From contig CAJMSQ010000010.1 of NCBI GenBank assembly GCA_905216095.1, positions 1-64,000 of the forward strand: a DNA stretch of 64,000 nucleotides. The letters run 5' to 3'. The DNA is from an uncultured bacterium. GTDB lineage: Bacteria > Bacteroidota > Bacteroidia > Bacteroidales > Bacteroidaceae. Each line of letters starts with the position of its first letter. Within the stretch, counting starts at the first letter, position 1. Shown here piece after piece: positions 8,479 to 16,034 of the stretch. Below the pieces are notes generated by a model. It did not search any database. It was not told the origin of the DNA and was given only the letters and a program-made list of their open reading frames with translations. Made by a program: the position numbers and the translations under genes.

Positions 8479-8940
8479 ATGAGTAAGTTGGTTATCAATT
8501 CCTATGAGGAGTTCGCCGCACATGTGGGCGAGGTGTTGGGTACGTCCGATTGGCTGGAAGTGCCGCAGGAGCGTATCAATCTGTTTGCGGACGCTACGCT
8601 CGACCACCAGTGGATTCACGTCGATGAAGAGAAGGCCAAGGCCGGTCCTTTCGGCCAGACCATCGTGCACGGTTACCTCACCTTGTCGCTGCTGCCCTAC
8701 CTGTGGGAGCAGATTATAGAAGTGAAGAACCTGAAAATGATGGTGAACTACGGTATGGACAAGATGAAGTTTGGACAGGCCGTCCTCAGCGGTCAGAGCG
8801 TCCGTCTCGTCGCCACGTTGCAGTCCATCGCCAATCTGCGCGGCATTTGCAAGGCGGAAATCAAGTTTACCATCGAGATAAAGGACGAGCGCAAGCCGGC
8901 CTTGACGGGCGTGGCCACTTTCCTTTATCATTTCGACTGA
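8479..8940 (+). CDS. MaoC family dehydratase (R-specific enoyl-CoA hydratase-like)
   Basis: This 153-residue single hot-dog-fold protein matches the MaoC/NodN family, which hydrates enoyl-CoA or enoyl-ACP thioesters. The active-site stretch FADATLDHQWIHVD carries the Asp/His pair of R-hydratases, and GPFGQTIVHGYLTLSLLP is the second conserved block. No signal peptide is present, so it is cytoplasmic. A nucleosidase gene follows after only 3 bases, so the two are co-transcribed, though no shared pathway is evident. The true substrate is not determined by sequence. Confidence 0.88.
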   Translation: MSKLVINSYEEFAAHVGEVLGTSDWLEVPQERINLFADATLDHQWIHVDEEKAKAGPFGQTIVHGYLTLSLLPYLWEQIIEVKNLKMMVNYGMDKMKFGQAVLSGQSVRLVATLQSIANLRGICKAEIKFTIEIKDERKPALTGVATFLYHFD

Positions 8941-8943
8941 GGC

Positions 8944-9567
8944 ATGGGTGCCGTTCCGCCTGTTATGCCTGCGGTCGGCGGTTGTTCCGCTCCGCTGCTG
9001 CTCGTCTGCTTTGCCATACCCGAGGAAGTCGTGGAACTGAGTGTCCCGGGATTCCGTGTACGTACGTTGCTGACCGGTGTAGGCAAGGTGAACGCCGCTT
9101 TCCGGCTGACCGACGCCATTCTGCGTGAGCGTCCCGCTTTCGTCCTCAACGTGGGAACGGCAGGGACGTTGCGGCTTGCCGTCGGCGACATCGTGGTGAG
9201 CAACCATTTCGTAGACCGCGATTACGAGCAGCTCAGGCTTCATGGCCTGGACTACGAGGCCACGACCGACGGGGGAGTGCTCTTCCCGAAGTTGTCGGCC
9301 GCCATGCCAGAGCAACTCAGGGGCAAGGACCATGCAGTCAATACCGGTGATAATTTTGTCACGGAAACGGCACAGCTCACGGGGGACGTGGTAGACATGG
9401 AGGCATACGCCGAGGCGGTGGTCTGCAATACCTACGGCCTGCCCTTTGTCGCCGTGAAGTGTGTCACCGATGTCATCGGGAAAAACTCCGTCGCGTTGTG
9501 GAATGAACGCCTGTCAGAGGCCCGACGTGCCTTGTCCGGGTTCTTTTCCGGTGTGAATTTTGCATAA
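8944..9567 (+). CDS. Nucleosidase of the PNP/MTAN superfamily
   Basis: This 207-residue protein has the phosphorylase/nucleosidase fold: LLTGVGKVNAAF near residue 40, NVGTAGTLRLAVGDIVVS near 65-80, a VDMEAYAEA block (the conserved Met-Glu binding the ribose) and VKCVTDVIG near the C-terminus. It is closest in pattern to MTA/SAH nucleosidase or futalosine hydrolase; I cannot choose between them. The first 15-18 residues are poor for the family, so the true start may be one of the internal methionines or later. It probably shares a transcript with the MaoC gene. Confidence 0.8.
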   Translation: MGAVPPVMPAVGGCSAPLLLVCFAIPEEVVELSVPGFRVRTLLTGVGKVNAAFRLTDAILRERPAFVLNVGTAGTLRLAVGDIVVSNHFVDRDYEQLRLHGLDYEATTDGGVLFPKLSAAMPEQLRGKDHAVNTGDNFVTETAQLTGDVVDMEAYAEAVVCNTYGLPFVAVKCVTDVIGKNSVALWNERLSEARRALSGFFSGVNFA

Positions 9568-9582
9568 AAGGCGTCCTCGCAG

Positions 9583-9612
9583 TTGTCGTTTTGATTGAAA
9601 ATAGTACCTTTG
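9583..9612 (+). promoter_or_regulatory. dapA promoter, TTG-N19-TACCTTTG
   Basis: TTG at 9583-9585 and TACCTTTG at 9605-9612 are separated by exactly 19 bases, a near-perfect Bacteroidota promoter. The ATG at 9631 is 18 bases downstream, giving a leader of only about 12-14 nt, and the box excludes the upstream start at 9595. Confidence 0.85.
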
Positions 9613-9630
9613 CGCGTAAATTTGTTTGAA

Positions 9631-10515
9631 ATGAAAAGAAATAATCCGTTCAAAGGAATGGGCGTTGCGCTGGTCACGCCTTTCAGTGCTGATGGGAGCG
9701 TGGATTATCCCGCTTTGATGGGACTGGTAGACATGCACCTGTCGTCCGGTACAGATTTTCTTTGTGTTCTGGGCACGACTGCCGAGACCCCCTGTCTGGA
9801 CGATGCCGAAAAGAAATCCGTGATGAAGGCTGTTGCCGACCGGGTGCAGGGCCGCATACCCCTGTTGCTCGGTTGCGGCGGAAACTGCACGCAGGCCGTG
9901 ACCCGTTTCCTCAGGGAAGCCGACCTGGACGGATATGACGGTGTGCTCATCGTCACTCCTTATTATAACAAACCGACGCAGGAGGGCCTCTACCGGCATT
10001 ATCGCGCCGTGGCCGATGCCGCCGGTTTGCCTGTCGTGCTCTACAACGTGCCGGGAAGAACGGGGGTGAACATGTCGGCCGCGACGACGTTGCGCATTGC
10101 CCGCGAATGCCCGAATGTGGTTGCCGTGAAGGAGGCTTCCGGCCAGCTGGCGCAAATCGAGGAAATCCTGTCCGGTGCGCCCGAAGGCTTTGAAGTGCTG
10201 AGCGGCGACGACGGCATTACGCTCGAACTGCTCGCATTGGGTGCGACAGGCGTCATCTCGGTCGTGGGAAACGCCTATCCGGCGGAATTCCGTGCCATGG
10301 TGCAGGCCGTACTCGACGGCGACATGGCCGCGGCCCTGGAGAAGCACCGCAGTTTCGCCCCGCTGTACAAGCTTATGACGGTGGACGGCAATCCTTCGGG
10401 CGTCAAGTCGCTGCTTTACGTGCAGGGTAAAATCGGCAATCATCTGCGTCTGCCGCTCGTGCCCGCCTGCGAGGCTACCGAAAACAGCCTGCGTGAGATT
10501 GCGGCGAACTTCTGA
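9631..10515 (+). CDS. dapA: 4-hydroxy-tetrahydrodipicolinate synthase
   Basis: This 294-residue class I aldolase-like enzyme condenses pyruvate with aspartate semialdehyde, the first committed step to meso-diaminopimelate and lysine. The Schiff-base lysine is K167 in VVAVKEASGQ, the catalytic tyrosine is Y138 in LYNVPGRTG, and GTTAETPCL is the usual pyruvate-carboxylate loop. Length matches the family. The start at 9631 is fixed by the promoter that overlaps the alternative upstream codon. The gene stands alone, with its own promoter and terminator. Confidence 0.95.
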   Translation: MKRNNPFKGMGVALVTPFSADGSVDYPALMGLVDMHLSSGTDFLCVLGTTAETPCLDDAEKKSVMKAVADRVQGRIPLLLGCGGNCTQAVTRFLREADLDGYDGVLIVTPYYNKPTQEGLYRHYRAVADAAGLPVVLYNVPGRTGVNMSAATTLRIARECPNVVAVKEASGQLAQIEEILSGAPEGFEVLSGDDGITLELLALGATGVISVVGNAYPAEFRAMVQAVLDGDMAAALEKHRSFAPLYKLMTVDGNPSGVKSLLYVQGKIGNHLRLPLVPACEATENSLREIAANF

Positions 10516-10541
10516 TTGCAAGTACGGAACATATACATGGA

Positions 10542-10577
10542 AAGCCCCCGACAAGTCGTTAAGACTTTCGGGGGCTT
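10542..10577. terminator. Terminator after dapA
   Basis: AAGCCCCCGA at 10542-10551 pairs with TCGGGGGCTT at 10568-10577 around a 16-base loop. It lies between dapA and the convergent gene at 10624 and could serve both strands. Confidence 0.75.
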
Positions 10578-10623
10578 GCTGTTTGTCTGTATGCCGCAAA
10601 CCTTTGCGGTCATGCCATCCGGT

Positions 10624-11202
10624 TTATTTTTCGTCCGTGAGCCAAGTGATGGGCACGTTGCGAAGCGTGATGTTGCCTTGGTGATCGCAGTCAAACCAAA
10701 TGCCGACTTTCACCAGTTGCATCATCGTCACGTCTTTCTTGATGTCTTGGAACATATAGTTCTTGTCATCCATCTTTACCTCGACCATAATGCCTTCCGG
10801 CGTGTCGTAACGCTTGTTCCCGCTGGAGTAAATGCCGTAAGTCTTGCCATTATTGTCCACGGCAATCATCTTTTGGTTTTGTACGCTACTGCCGAAGGCC
10901 GCCGATTCTTTAGGAATTTTCGACTTCACTTTGAGGACGAGATAAGCATCGCCGAAGTTCTGCGTCTTGGATACGCCGAAAAGTCCCACAGGCTCGACGT
11001 CCACAAAGTCGGACATGGGGTTTTGCATCGTGATGCCGTTTTCGAACTTGACGTCCCCTTGCAGCGTTCCGCTTGCCTCCGATACCTTGTTCAGCAACTT
11101 CTGTCCTTTCTTCAACAGACCGCCCAGTCCTTGTGCGTCGGCGGCGGGGGCGAAACCGAATGTCATGGCCATGACGGCCATCATGCAGATTAATTTCTTC
11201 AT
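10624..11202 (-). CDS. Secreted hypothetical protein
   Basis: This 192-residue protein is not recognised with certainty. It has a clear signal peptide (MKKLICMMAVMAMTFGFA, cleavage near ADAQ), then a short amphipathic GLGGLLKKGQKLL stretch and a beta-rich region of about 150 residues with many charged side chains and no cysteines outside the signal. This is consistent with a periplasmic or surface protein. A TATATTTG box at 11314-11307 on the minus strand is its likely promoter. I see no catalytic motif. Confidence 0.8.
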   Translation of the reverse strand: MKKLICMMAVMAMTFGFAPAADAQGLGGLLKKGQKLLNKVSEASGTLQGDVKFENGITMQNPMSDFVDVEPVGLFGVSKTQNFGDAYLVLKVKSKIPKESAAFGSSVQNQKMIAVDNNGKTYGIYSSGNKRYDTPEGIMVEVKMDDKNYMFQDIKKDVTMMQLVKVGIWFDCDHQGNITLRNVPITWLTDEK

Positions 11203-11306
11203 TGGGTGAATGTTTTTCTGGTTAATACTCTGTTATATGCTATTATCACTTTTTTATTAGTCTGGAACGGCGTGCGATGTGTCCATCGTCAGCCGCCCGT
11301 CTTTTG

Positions 11307-11314
11307 CAAATATA
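11307..11314 (-). promoter_or_regulatory. Probable promoter -7 box TATATTTG
   Basis: TATATTTG on the minus strand lies about 105 bases upstream of the secreted protein at 10624-11202. No TTG is found at the standard spacing. The rest of 11203-11445 is AT-rich and I see nothing else in it. Confidence 0.4.
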
Positions 11315-11445
11315 CACAAAGAAAACAAACAAGACGTTATCTGACTGTAAAAGTGATAGATAAATAACGGTTTTCCGTGAGTAAAAACAAGTGAAAACGG
11401 GGTCGAATCATTTGAAAAAAATCAAAAAAGCCTCTTCCTGCGCGT

Positions 11446-12105
11446 CTATTGTTTCGGAACGATGATGTCGAGCAGTCCGGAAGGCCGGTCGATGCAGATT
11501 TCCGCTCCCGAGCGCATCAGGAAATCGCGGTCGCGGAATCCCCAAAGCACGGTAACGCAGGGTATCCCGGCATTGCGTGCCGTTTCGATGTCTACCTCGG
11601 AATCGCCAACGTACAGTGCCCGCTCGCGCAGGCTTCCCATTTCCTGCAAAGCCCGCAGTAGGGCGTCGGGATTGGGCTTCCGCCTTACGGTGGCGCTTTC
11701 GCCGACGGCTGTTGTCATATATCGGTCGAAGAAACGGCGGTTCAGTTCCTGTACGGCGGTGTGTACCTTGTTCGACACGATGGCCATCTTCACGCCTCGT
11801 GCCTTCAGTGCTTCGAGCAAGGGCATTATGCCGGGATAGGGACGTGTGCTGTCCATGCAGTGCGCCACGTAATAGGTGCGGAATGTGCGGAAGACGTTTT
11901 CAAAATCTTCTTCATTCATGTTTTCCGGTACGGAGAGCTGCATGAGCCGGCGGATGCCGTTGCCGAGGAAACTTCTGATTTCTTGCGTTGCGCGTTCGGG
12001 CAGTCCGTGTGTGCGCAAGGCATGATTTACAGCGGCACACAGGTCGTCGAGGGTGTCGAGCAGTGTGCCGTCAAGGTCGAATATGACAGTGTCGATGGCA
12101 TTCAT
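11446..12105 (-). CDS. HAD-superfamily phosphatase, phosphoglycolate phosphatase-like
   Basis: This 219-residue protein has the HAD motifs in order: DLDGTLLDT near residue 8 (nucleophile Asp and acid/base Asp), VSNK near the middle (motif II), RRKPNPD (motif III lysine) and YVGDSEVDIETARNAG (motif IV acidic pair). An alpha-helical cap lies between motifs I and II. This is the subfamily IA pattern of Gph/PpaX-like phosphatases; the substrate cannot be read from sequence. ATG 12105 (MNAIDTVIFDLDG) is chosen over a longer frame whose first 37 residues show no likeness. A palindrome lies 25 bases upstream. Confidence 0.88.
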   Translation of the reverse strand: MNAIDTVIFDLDGTLLDTLDDLCAAVNHALRTHGLPERATQEIRSFLGNGIRRLMQLSVPENMNEEDFENVFRTFRTYYVAHCMDSTRPYPGIMPLLEALKARGVKMAIVSNKVHTAVQELNRRFFDRYMTTAVGESATVRRKPNPDALLRALQEMGSLRERALYVGDSEVDIETARNAGIPCVTVLWGFRDRDFLMRSGAEICIDRPSGLLDIIVPKQ

Positions 12106-12129
12106 GGATGTATGGTTTTGGGGTACGAA

Positions 12130-12150
12130 TTTACGGAAATATTCCGTAAA
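12130..12150. promoter_or_regulatory. Perfect palindrome upstream of the HAD phosphatase gene
   Basis: TTTACGGAA-ATA-TTCCGTAAA is a perfect 9-bp inverted repeat with a 3-base centre, 25 bases upstream of the ATG at 12105. Its size and symmetry fit a dimeric repressor site, but no matching regulator is visible in the window. Confidence 0.4.
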
Positions 12151-12183
12151 ACCGGGAAAGGCGGATGACAAATGAAAAAGAAC

Positions 12184-12217
12184 TTTGCCCTGCCGGCTAT
12201 GGTGCTGACAGGGCAAA
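12184..12217 (-). terminator. Terminator after the MFS transporter gene
   Basis: On the minus strand TTTGCCCTG and CAGGGCAAA pair around a 16-base loop and are followed by a T-rich run (GTTCTTTTTCATTT). It lies about 50 bases after the MFS gene stop. Confidence 0.75.
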
Positions 12218-12265
12218 GCGCATGGTGTATGGGAAACGCGAAACGATGGAAAAATCGTACGACGT

Positions 12266-13636
12266 TTATTTCTTGATGTTCGATTCCTCCAGTCCGTAGT
12301 GCTTGACGCCGTCCTCGCGCTTGAGCAACAAGGCGATGGCGATGGCTATGAGCCCGAATACGGAGAATATGCACATGGGGAGCGTATAGTCGTAGCCGAT
12401 GATGTTGTCCGCCCCGTCGCGCAGGGTGGAGTAGTGCTCGATGACGTAACCGATGAAGAGGGGTACCATGGAGAGGCCTATGTTCTGGATGTAGAAGATG
12501 ATGGCATAGGCGCTGCCAAGTTGTTTCATCGGAATGATTTTAGGCACGGAGGGCCACATGGCACTGGGGACGAGCGAGAAAGCTATGCCGAGCAACACCA
12601 TGACGCAGACGGCAAACCACCAGACATTGAGGAACGGAAGCGCAAAAAGCACATGGACGACGGTCAGCATGACCGAACCGATGACCATGAGCGTGGCTCC
12701 CTTGCCGATGCGGTCGTAGAGCGAGCCGAAAACGGGGGTGAGCAGAATGGTGCCGAAGGGCAGCATGGCAGGAATGTAGCCGGCCAGTCCGGGGTCTACG
12801 TTATATTTGGCTATCATCAGCTTGGTGGCGAATTTCAGGAAGGGGAATACGCCGGAATAGAACATGAGGCAGAGCAACGTGATGAGCCAGAAACCTTTGC
12901 TCGTGAAGATGACTTTCAGGTCGGCAAAGCGGAAACCTTCTTCCTTTTCTTCTGACTCCGATACGGTACTGCGGTCCAGCTTCCTGTCCATGACGCAATA
13001 CACGAGATAGGCCAGCAAACCGGAAAGCAAGCAGGCCGCACCGGCGAGAACCGGGGCGCCGACAGACTGGAAGTGCTTGGCCATCGGCAACGAGAAGGCA
13101 AGGGCTGCGGCCGTACCGATACGTGCCATTGCCACCTGCAGGCCCATGGCGAGGGCCAGCTCATGTCCTGTGAACCACTTGACGATTACCTTCGAGACCG
13201 TGATGCCGGTGATTTCGGCACCCATGCCGAAGATGGAAAAACCGAGACAGGCCACCATGACCTGCATGGGATAGCCGAAGAGCGTACCATCGAAAGAATG
13301 GGTGACGGCATAGTATTTGATACATGTGCCGACCAGCATGAAAGCGGTGCTCATGATGCCGGTGAAGCGGATGCCGAATTTGTCGAGGATGAGTCCGCCG
13401 AAAAACAGCATCAGCAGGAACACGTTGATGTAGCCGTATGCGCCCGAGAAGAAGCCGTATTGTGAACTCGTCCAGCCCAATCCGCCTTCGGCGGGTGAGG
13501 CGGTAAGCAATACTTCGAGCGGGGCCATCACGTCGGTGATGAAGTAACCGCACATCATGGTAAATGAAACGATGGCCATGGCCGTCCAGCGGGCGGCGGG
13601 TGAGTCGTTAAGACGTTGTCGGATGATTTCTTTCAT
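12266..13636 (-). CDS. MFS transporter
   Basis: This 456-residue protein has about twelve membrane helices in two halves, separated by a charged central loop (SESEEKEEGFRF near residue 225). The loop after helix 2 has FGGLILDKFGIR, and after helix 8 there is GSLYDRIGKG, both fitting the MFS motif A positions. It resembles the oxalate/formate- and sugar-phosphate-type MFS groups, but the substrate is unknown. It follows the S9 peptidase gene on the same strand with a 127-base gap, so uptake of peptidase products is possible but not shown. Confidence 0.85.
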   Translation of the reverse strand: MKEIIRQRLNDSPAARWTAMAIVSFTMMCGYFITDVMAPLEVLLTASPAEGGLGWTSSQYGFFSGAYGYINVFLLMLFFGGLILDKFGIRFTGIMSTAFMLVGTCIKYYAVTHSFDGTLFGYPMQVMVACLGFSIFGMGAEITGITVSKVIVKWFTGHELALAMGLQVAMARIGTAAALAFSLPMAKHFQSVGAPVLAGAACLLSGLLAYLVYCVMDRKLDRSTVSESEEKEEGFRFADLKVIFTSKGFWLITLLCLMFYSGVFPFLKFATKLMIAKYNVDPGLAGYIPAMLPFGTILLTPVFGSLYDRIGKGATLMVIGSVMLTVVHVLFALPFLNVWWFAVCVMVLLGIAFSLVPSAMWPSVPKIIPMKQLGSAYAIIFYIQNIGLSMVPLFIGYVIEHYSTLRDGADNIIGYDYTLPMCIFSVFGLIAIAIALLLKREDGVKHYGLEESNIKK

Positions 13637-13763
13637 TTCAATATCTTGTTTTTGTTTTTTTCTGATTTCGGGTGTGAGCAGGCGGGATGCCGTAATCGGG
13701 AGAACGGCCGGTCGTCAAAGGCCCGGTTGCGCCAGTTCCTGTATATCCCGCCGCCTTCGGATT

Positions 13764-15950
13764 TTATTGATGCGGCTTCAGGTATTTGTCGAGCCAACGG
13801 AAGAAGGTACGTTGCCACAGGATGCCGTTCTGCGGCTTGAGTACCCAGTGGTTTTCATCGGGGAACAGCAGCAACTGGGCGTCGAGTCCGCGCATACGTG
13901 CCGCGGTGAAGGCGCTTTCGGCCTGGGTATATTCGATGCGGAAGTCCTTTTGGCCGTGAATGCACAGTATGGGCGTGTCCCATTTATCGACATACAGATG
14001 AGGCGAGGTCTCATAAGCTTTCTGCATCTTGCCGTCTGCCGTTTTCTCCCACGGTGCGGACTTCAAGTCCCAGTTGGGGAACCACAACTCTTCGGTTTCT
14101 ACGTATTGCTGTTGCGTGTTGTAGATGCCATCGTGTGCGATGAAGCACTTGAAACGTTTGTCGTGGTTGCCGGCCAGCCAGTAGACACTGTATCCTCCGA
14201 AGCTGGCACCGACTGCGCCGAGGCGGTCTTTGTCCACGTAAGGTTCTTTTGCGATGTCGTCGATGGCGCTCAGGTAATCCTGCATACACTGTCCGGAATA
14301 GTCACCGCTGATTTCCTCCAGCCATTCCATGCCGAATCCCGGCAGTCCGCGGCGGTTGGGAGCGATGATGATGTAGTCGTTGGCGGCCATAATCTGGAAA
14401 TTCCAGCGGAAACTCCAGAACTGGCTGACGGGGGACTGAGGACCGCCTTCGCAGAAGAGCAGGGTGGGGTACTTCTTCGCGGGGTCGAAATGCGGAGGAT
14501 AGATGACCCAGCACAGTTCTTCCTTTCCGTCGGTGGTCTTTACCCAACGTTCTTTCACTTCGCCCATGCTCAGTGCGTCATAGAATTCCTTGTTCTCTTC
14601 GGTCAGCTGTCTGGTTGAGGCTTTGTCGCCTTTCAGCGTTATCAGATAGGCCTCGTCGGCTTGTTTCATGCTTTGACGCTTCACGACAAGGCTTTTGCCG
14701 TCGGGGGTGATGCCGGCAAGCGAGTAGTCGCATACGTCATCGGTGAGTTGCTTGACCGTTCCTTTCAGGTTCGTGCGGTATATTTGCGTGCGGCCGTGCC
14801 ATACACCGGTGAAATACAATGTCTTGCTGTCTTTTCCCCAAAGGAATTCATTGACACCGCTTTCGAATGTCTCCGTGACATAAGTTTTCTTTCCGGTTTT
14901 TAGCTCAAGCACGCAAAGGCGTGTACGGTCGCTTTCGTATCCGTCGCGTTCCATGCTTGACCATGCGACATAGCGGCCGTCGGGAGAGAACTGCGGGTTC
15001 TGATCATATCCCATGTTGCAGTCTGTGGGCTGGCGGTTGATGTCCTGATCCTGAAGCGAACGGGTGGCATCAACGGCCTGGCGGCAATAGTCTGCGGGCT
15101 TGCAAAGGTTGCGGGTTGTTTTCGTTGCGGTATCATAGAGATAGATGTCGCTGTCCGTGCTTATGGCGTAAGCCTTGCCCGTTTTCTTGCGACAGGTGTA
15201 GGCTATGCTTTTTGAATCCGGACTCCATGCCAGCTGTTCCATACCGCCGAAGGGCAGCATCGGGCATTCGTAGGGTTCGCCCTCAAGAATATCCGTGGCT
15301 CCGCTGATGCGGTTTCCGTCGAAATGCGCGACAAAAGGATGCGGCGCGGTGGTCGTGTAATGGTCCCAGTGCTTATACATAAGGTCATTGATGACCATTC
15401 CGCTGGCCTGCGGCAAGTCTTCGTCGTTGGCCTGTATGGATGTGCGGTTGTCCGTATCTTTTATTAATATGACTTGTTGTCCGTCGGGCGAGAACAGGAA
15501 GTCGGCCACGTCGCCCTCTTCGAAGGAAAGCTGTTTGCGCGCTGTTCCGTCGGGATTCATCTCCCAAACCTGGCTGCTGCCCGACTCGGAAGACAGAAAG
15601 GCTATTTTCCGGCCGCCTTTAATGTAAACAGCACCGTATTCGCTCTTCTTGCTTGTCGTCAGCATACGGGCGGCCGCTTCGCCGACGCTTTTCGTGTAAA
15701 TTACACTGTGGCTTCGGTTTTGCTCTACGCTGTAATAGGTGACGTTATAGGTCATTTCATTGCCGTCGGGCGACAGGGAAATGCTTCCTATACGCCCCAT
15801 GGCCCAAAGGGTCTCGGGCGTCATCCGGTCGCCCGACTTGTCGAATTTCTGCTTGCCGATGAACGGCTGGTTGTCCTTGTCACCTGCATTGGCCGTGAAG
15901 GCGGACGAAACCATTAATGCAGTAGCTGTCAGCATGGTTCTTAAGGTCAT
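13764..15950 (-). CDS. Secreted S9-family serine peptidase (DPP-like)
   Basis: This 728-residue protein has a signal peptide (MTLRTMLTATALMVSSAFTA), a beta-propeller made of TolB/WD-like blades (about residues 50-440, with repeated SPDG motifs) and a C-terminal alpha/beta-hydrolase domain. The triad is visible: S583 in GASFGGYS, D669 in HGQKDFRIEY and H701 in DENHWVL. The order and spacing match prolyl oligopeptidase-family dipeptidyl or acylaminoacyl peptidases, which release short peptides in the periplasm. It is followed by an MFS transporter gene. Confidence 0.92.
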   Translation of the reverse strand: MTLRTMLTATALMVSSAFTANAGDKDNQPFIGKQKFDKSGDRMTPETLWAMGRIGSISLSPDGNEMTYNVTYYSVEQNRSHSVIYTKSVGEAAARMLTTSKKSEYGAVYIKGGRKIAFLSSESGSSQVWEMNPDGTARKQLSFEEGDVADFLFSPDGQQVILIKDTDNRTSIQANDEDLPQASGMVINDLMYKHWDHYTTTAPHPFVAHFDGNRISGATDILEGEPYECPMLPFGGMEQLAWSPDSKSIAYTCRKKTGKAYAISTDSDIYLYDTATKTTRNLCKPADYCRQAVDATRSLQDQDINRQPTDCNMGYDQNPQFSPDGRYVAWSSMERDGYESDRTRLCVLELKTGKKTYVTETFESGVNEFLWGKDSKTLYFTGVWHGRTQIYRTNLKGTVKQLTDDVCDYSLAGITPDGKSLVVKRQSMKQADEAYLITLKGDKASTRQLTEENKEFYDALSMGEVKERWVKTTDGKEELCWVIYPPHFDPAKKYPTLLFCEGGPQSPVSQFWSFRWNFQIMAANDYIIIAPNRRGLPGFGMEWLEEISGDYSGQCMQDYLSAIDDIAKEPYVDKDRLGAVGASFGGYSVYWLAGNHDKRFKCFIAHDGIYNTQQQYVETEELWFPNWDLKSAPWEKTADGKMQKAYETSPHLYVDKWDTPILCIHGQKDFRIEYTQAESAFTAARMRGLDAQLLLFPDENHWVLKPQNGILWQRTFFRWLDKYLKPHQ

Positions 15951-15969
15951 AAAATTGAGTATTTATGAA

Positions 15970-16021
15970 AAGCGCGAATCTGCTCATTTCCTTTGCGGAT
16001 ATAATGGGCAGATTCGCGCTT
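15970..16021 (-). terminator. Terminator after yidC
   Basis: AAGCGCGAATCTGC at 15970-15983 and its perfect complement at 16008-16021 form a 14-bp stem. It lies 13 bases beyond the yidC stop and just upstream of the S9 peptidase gene. Confidence 0.8.
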
Positions 16022-16034
16022 GTTAGGGTTGGTT

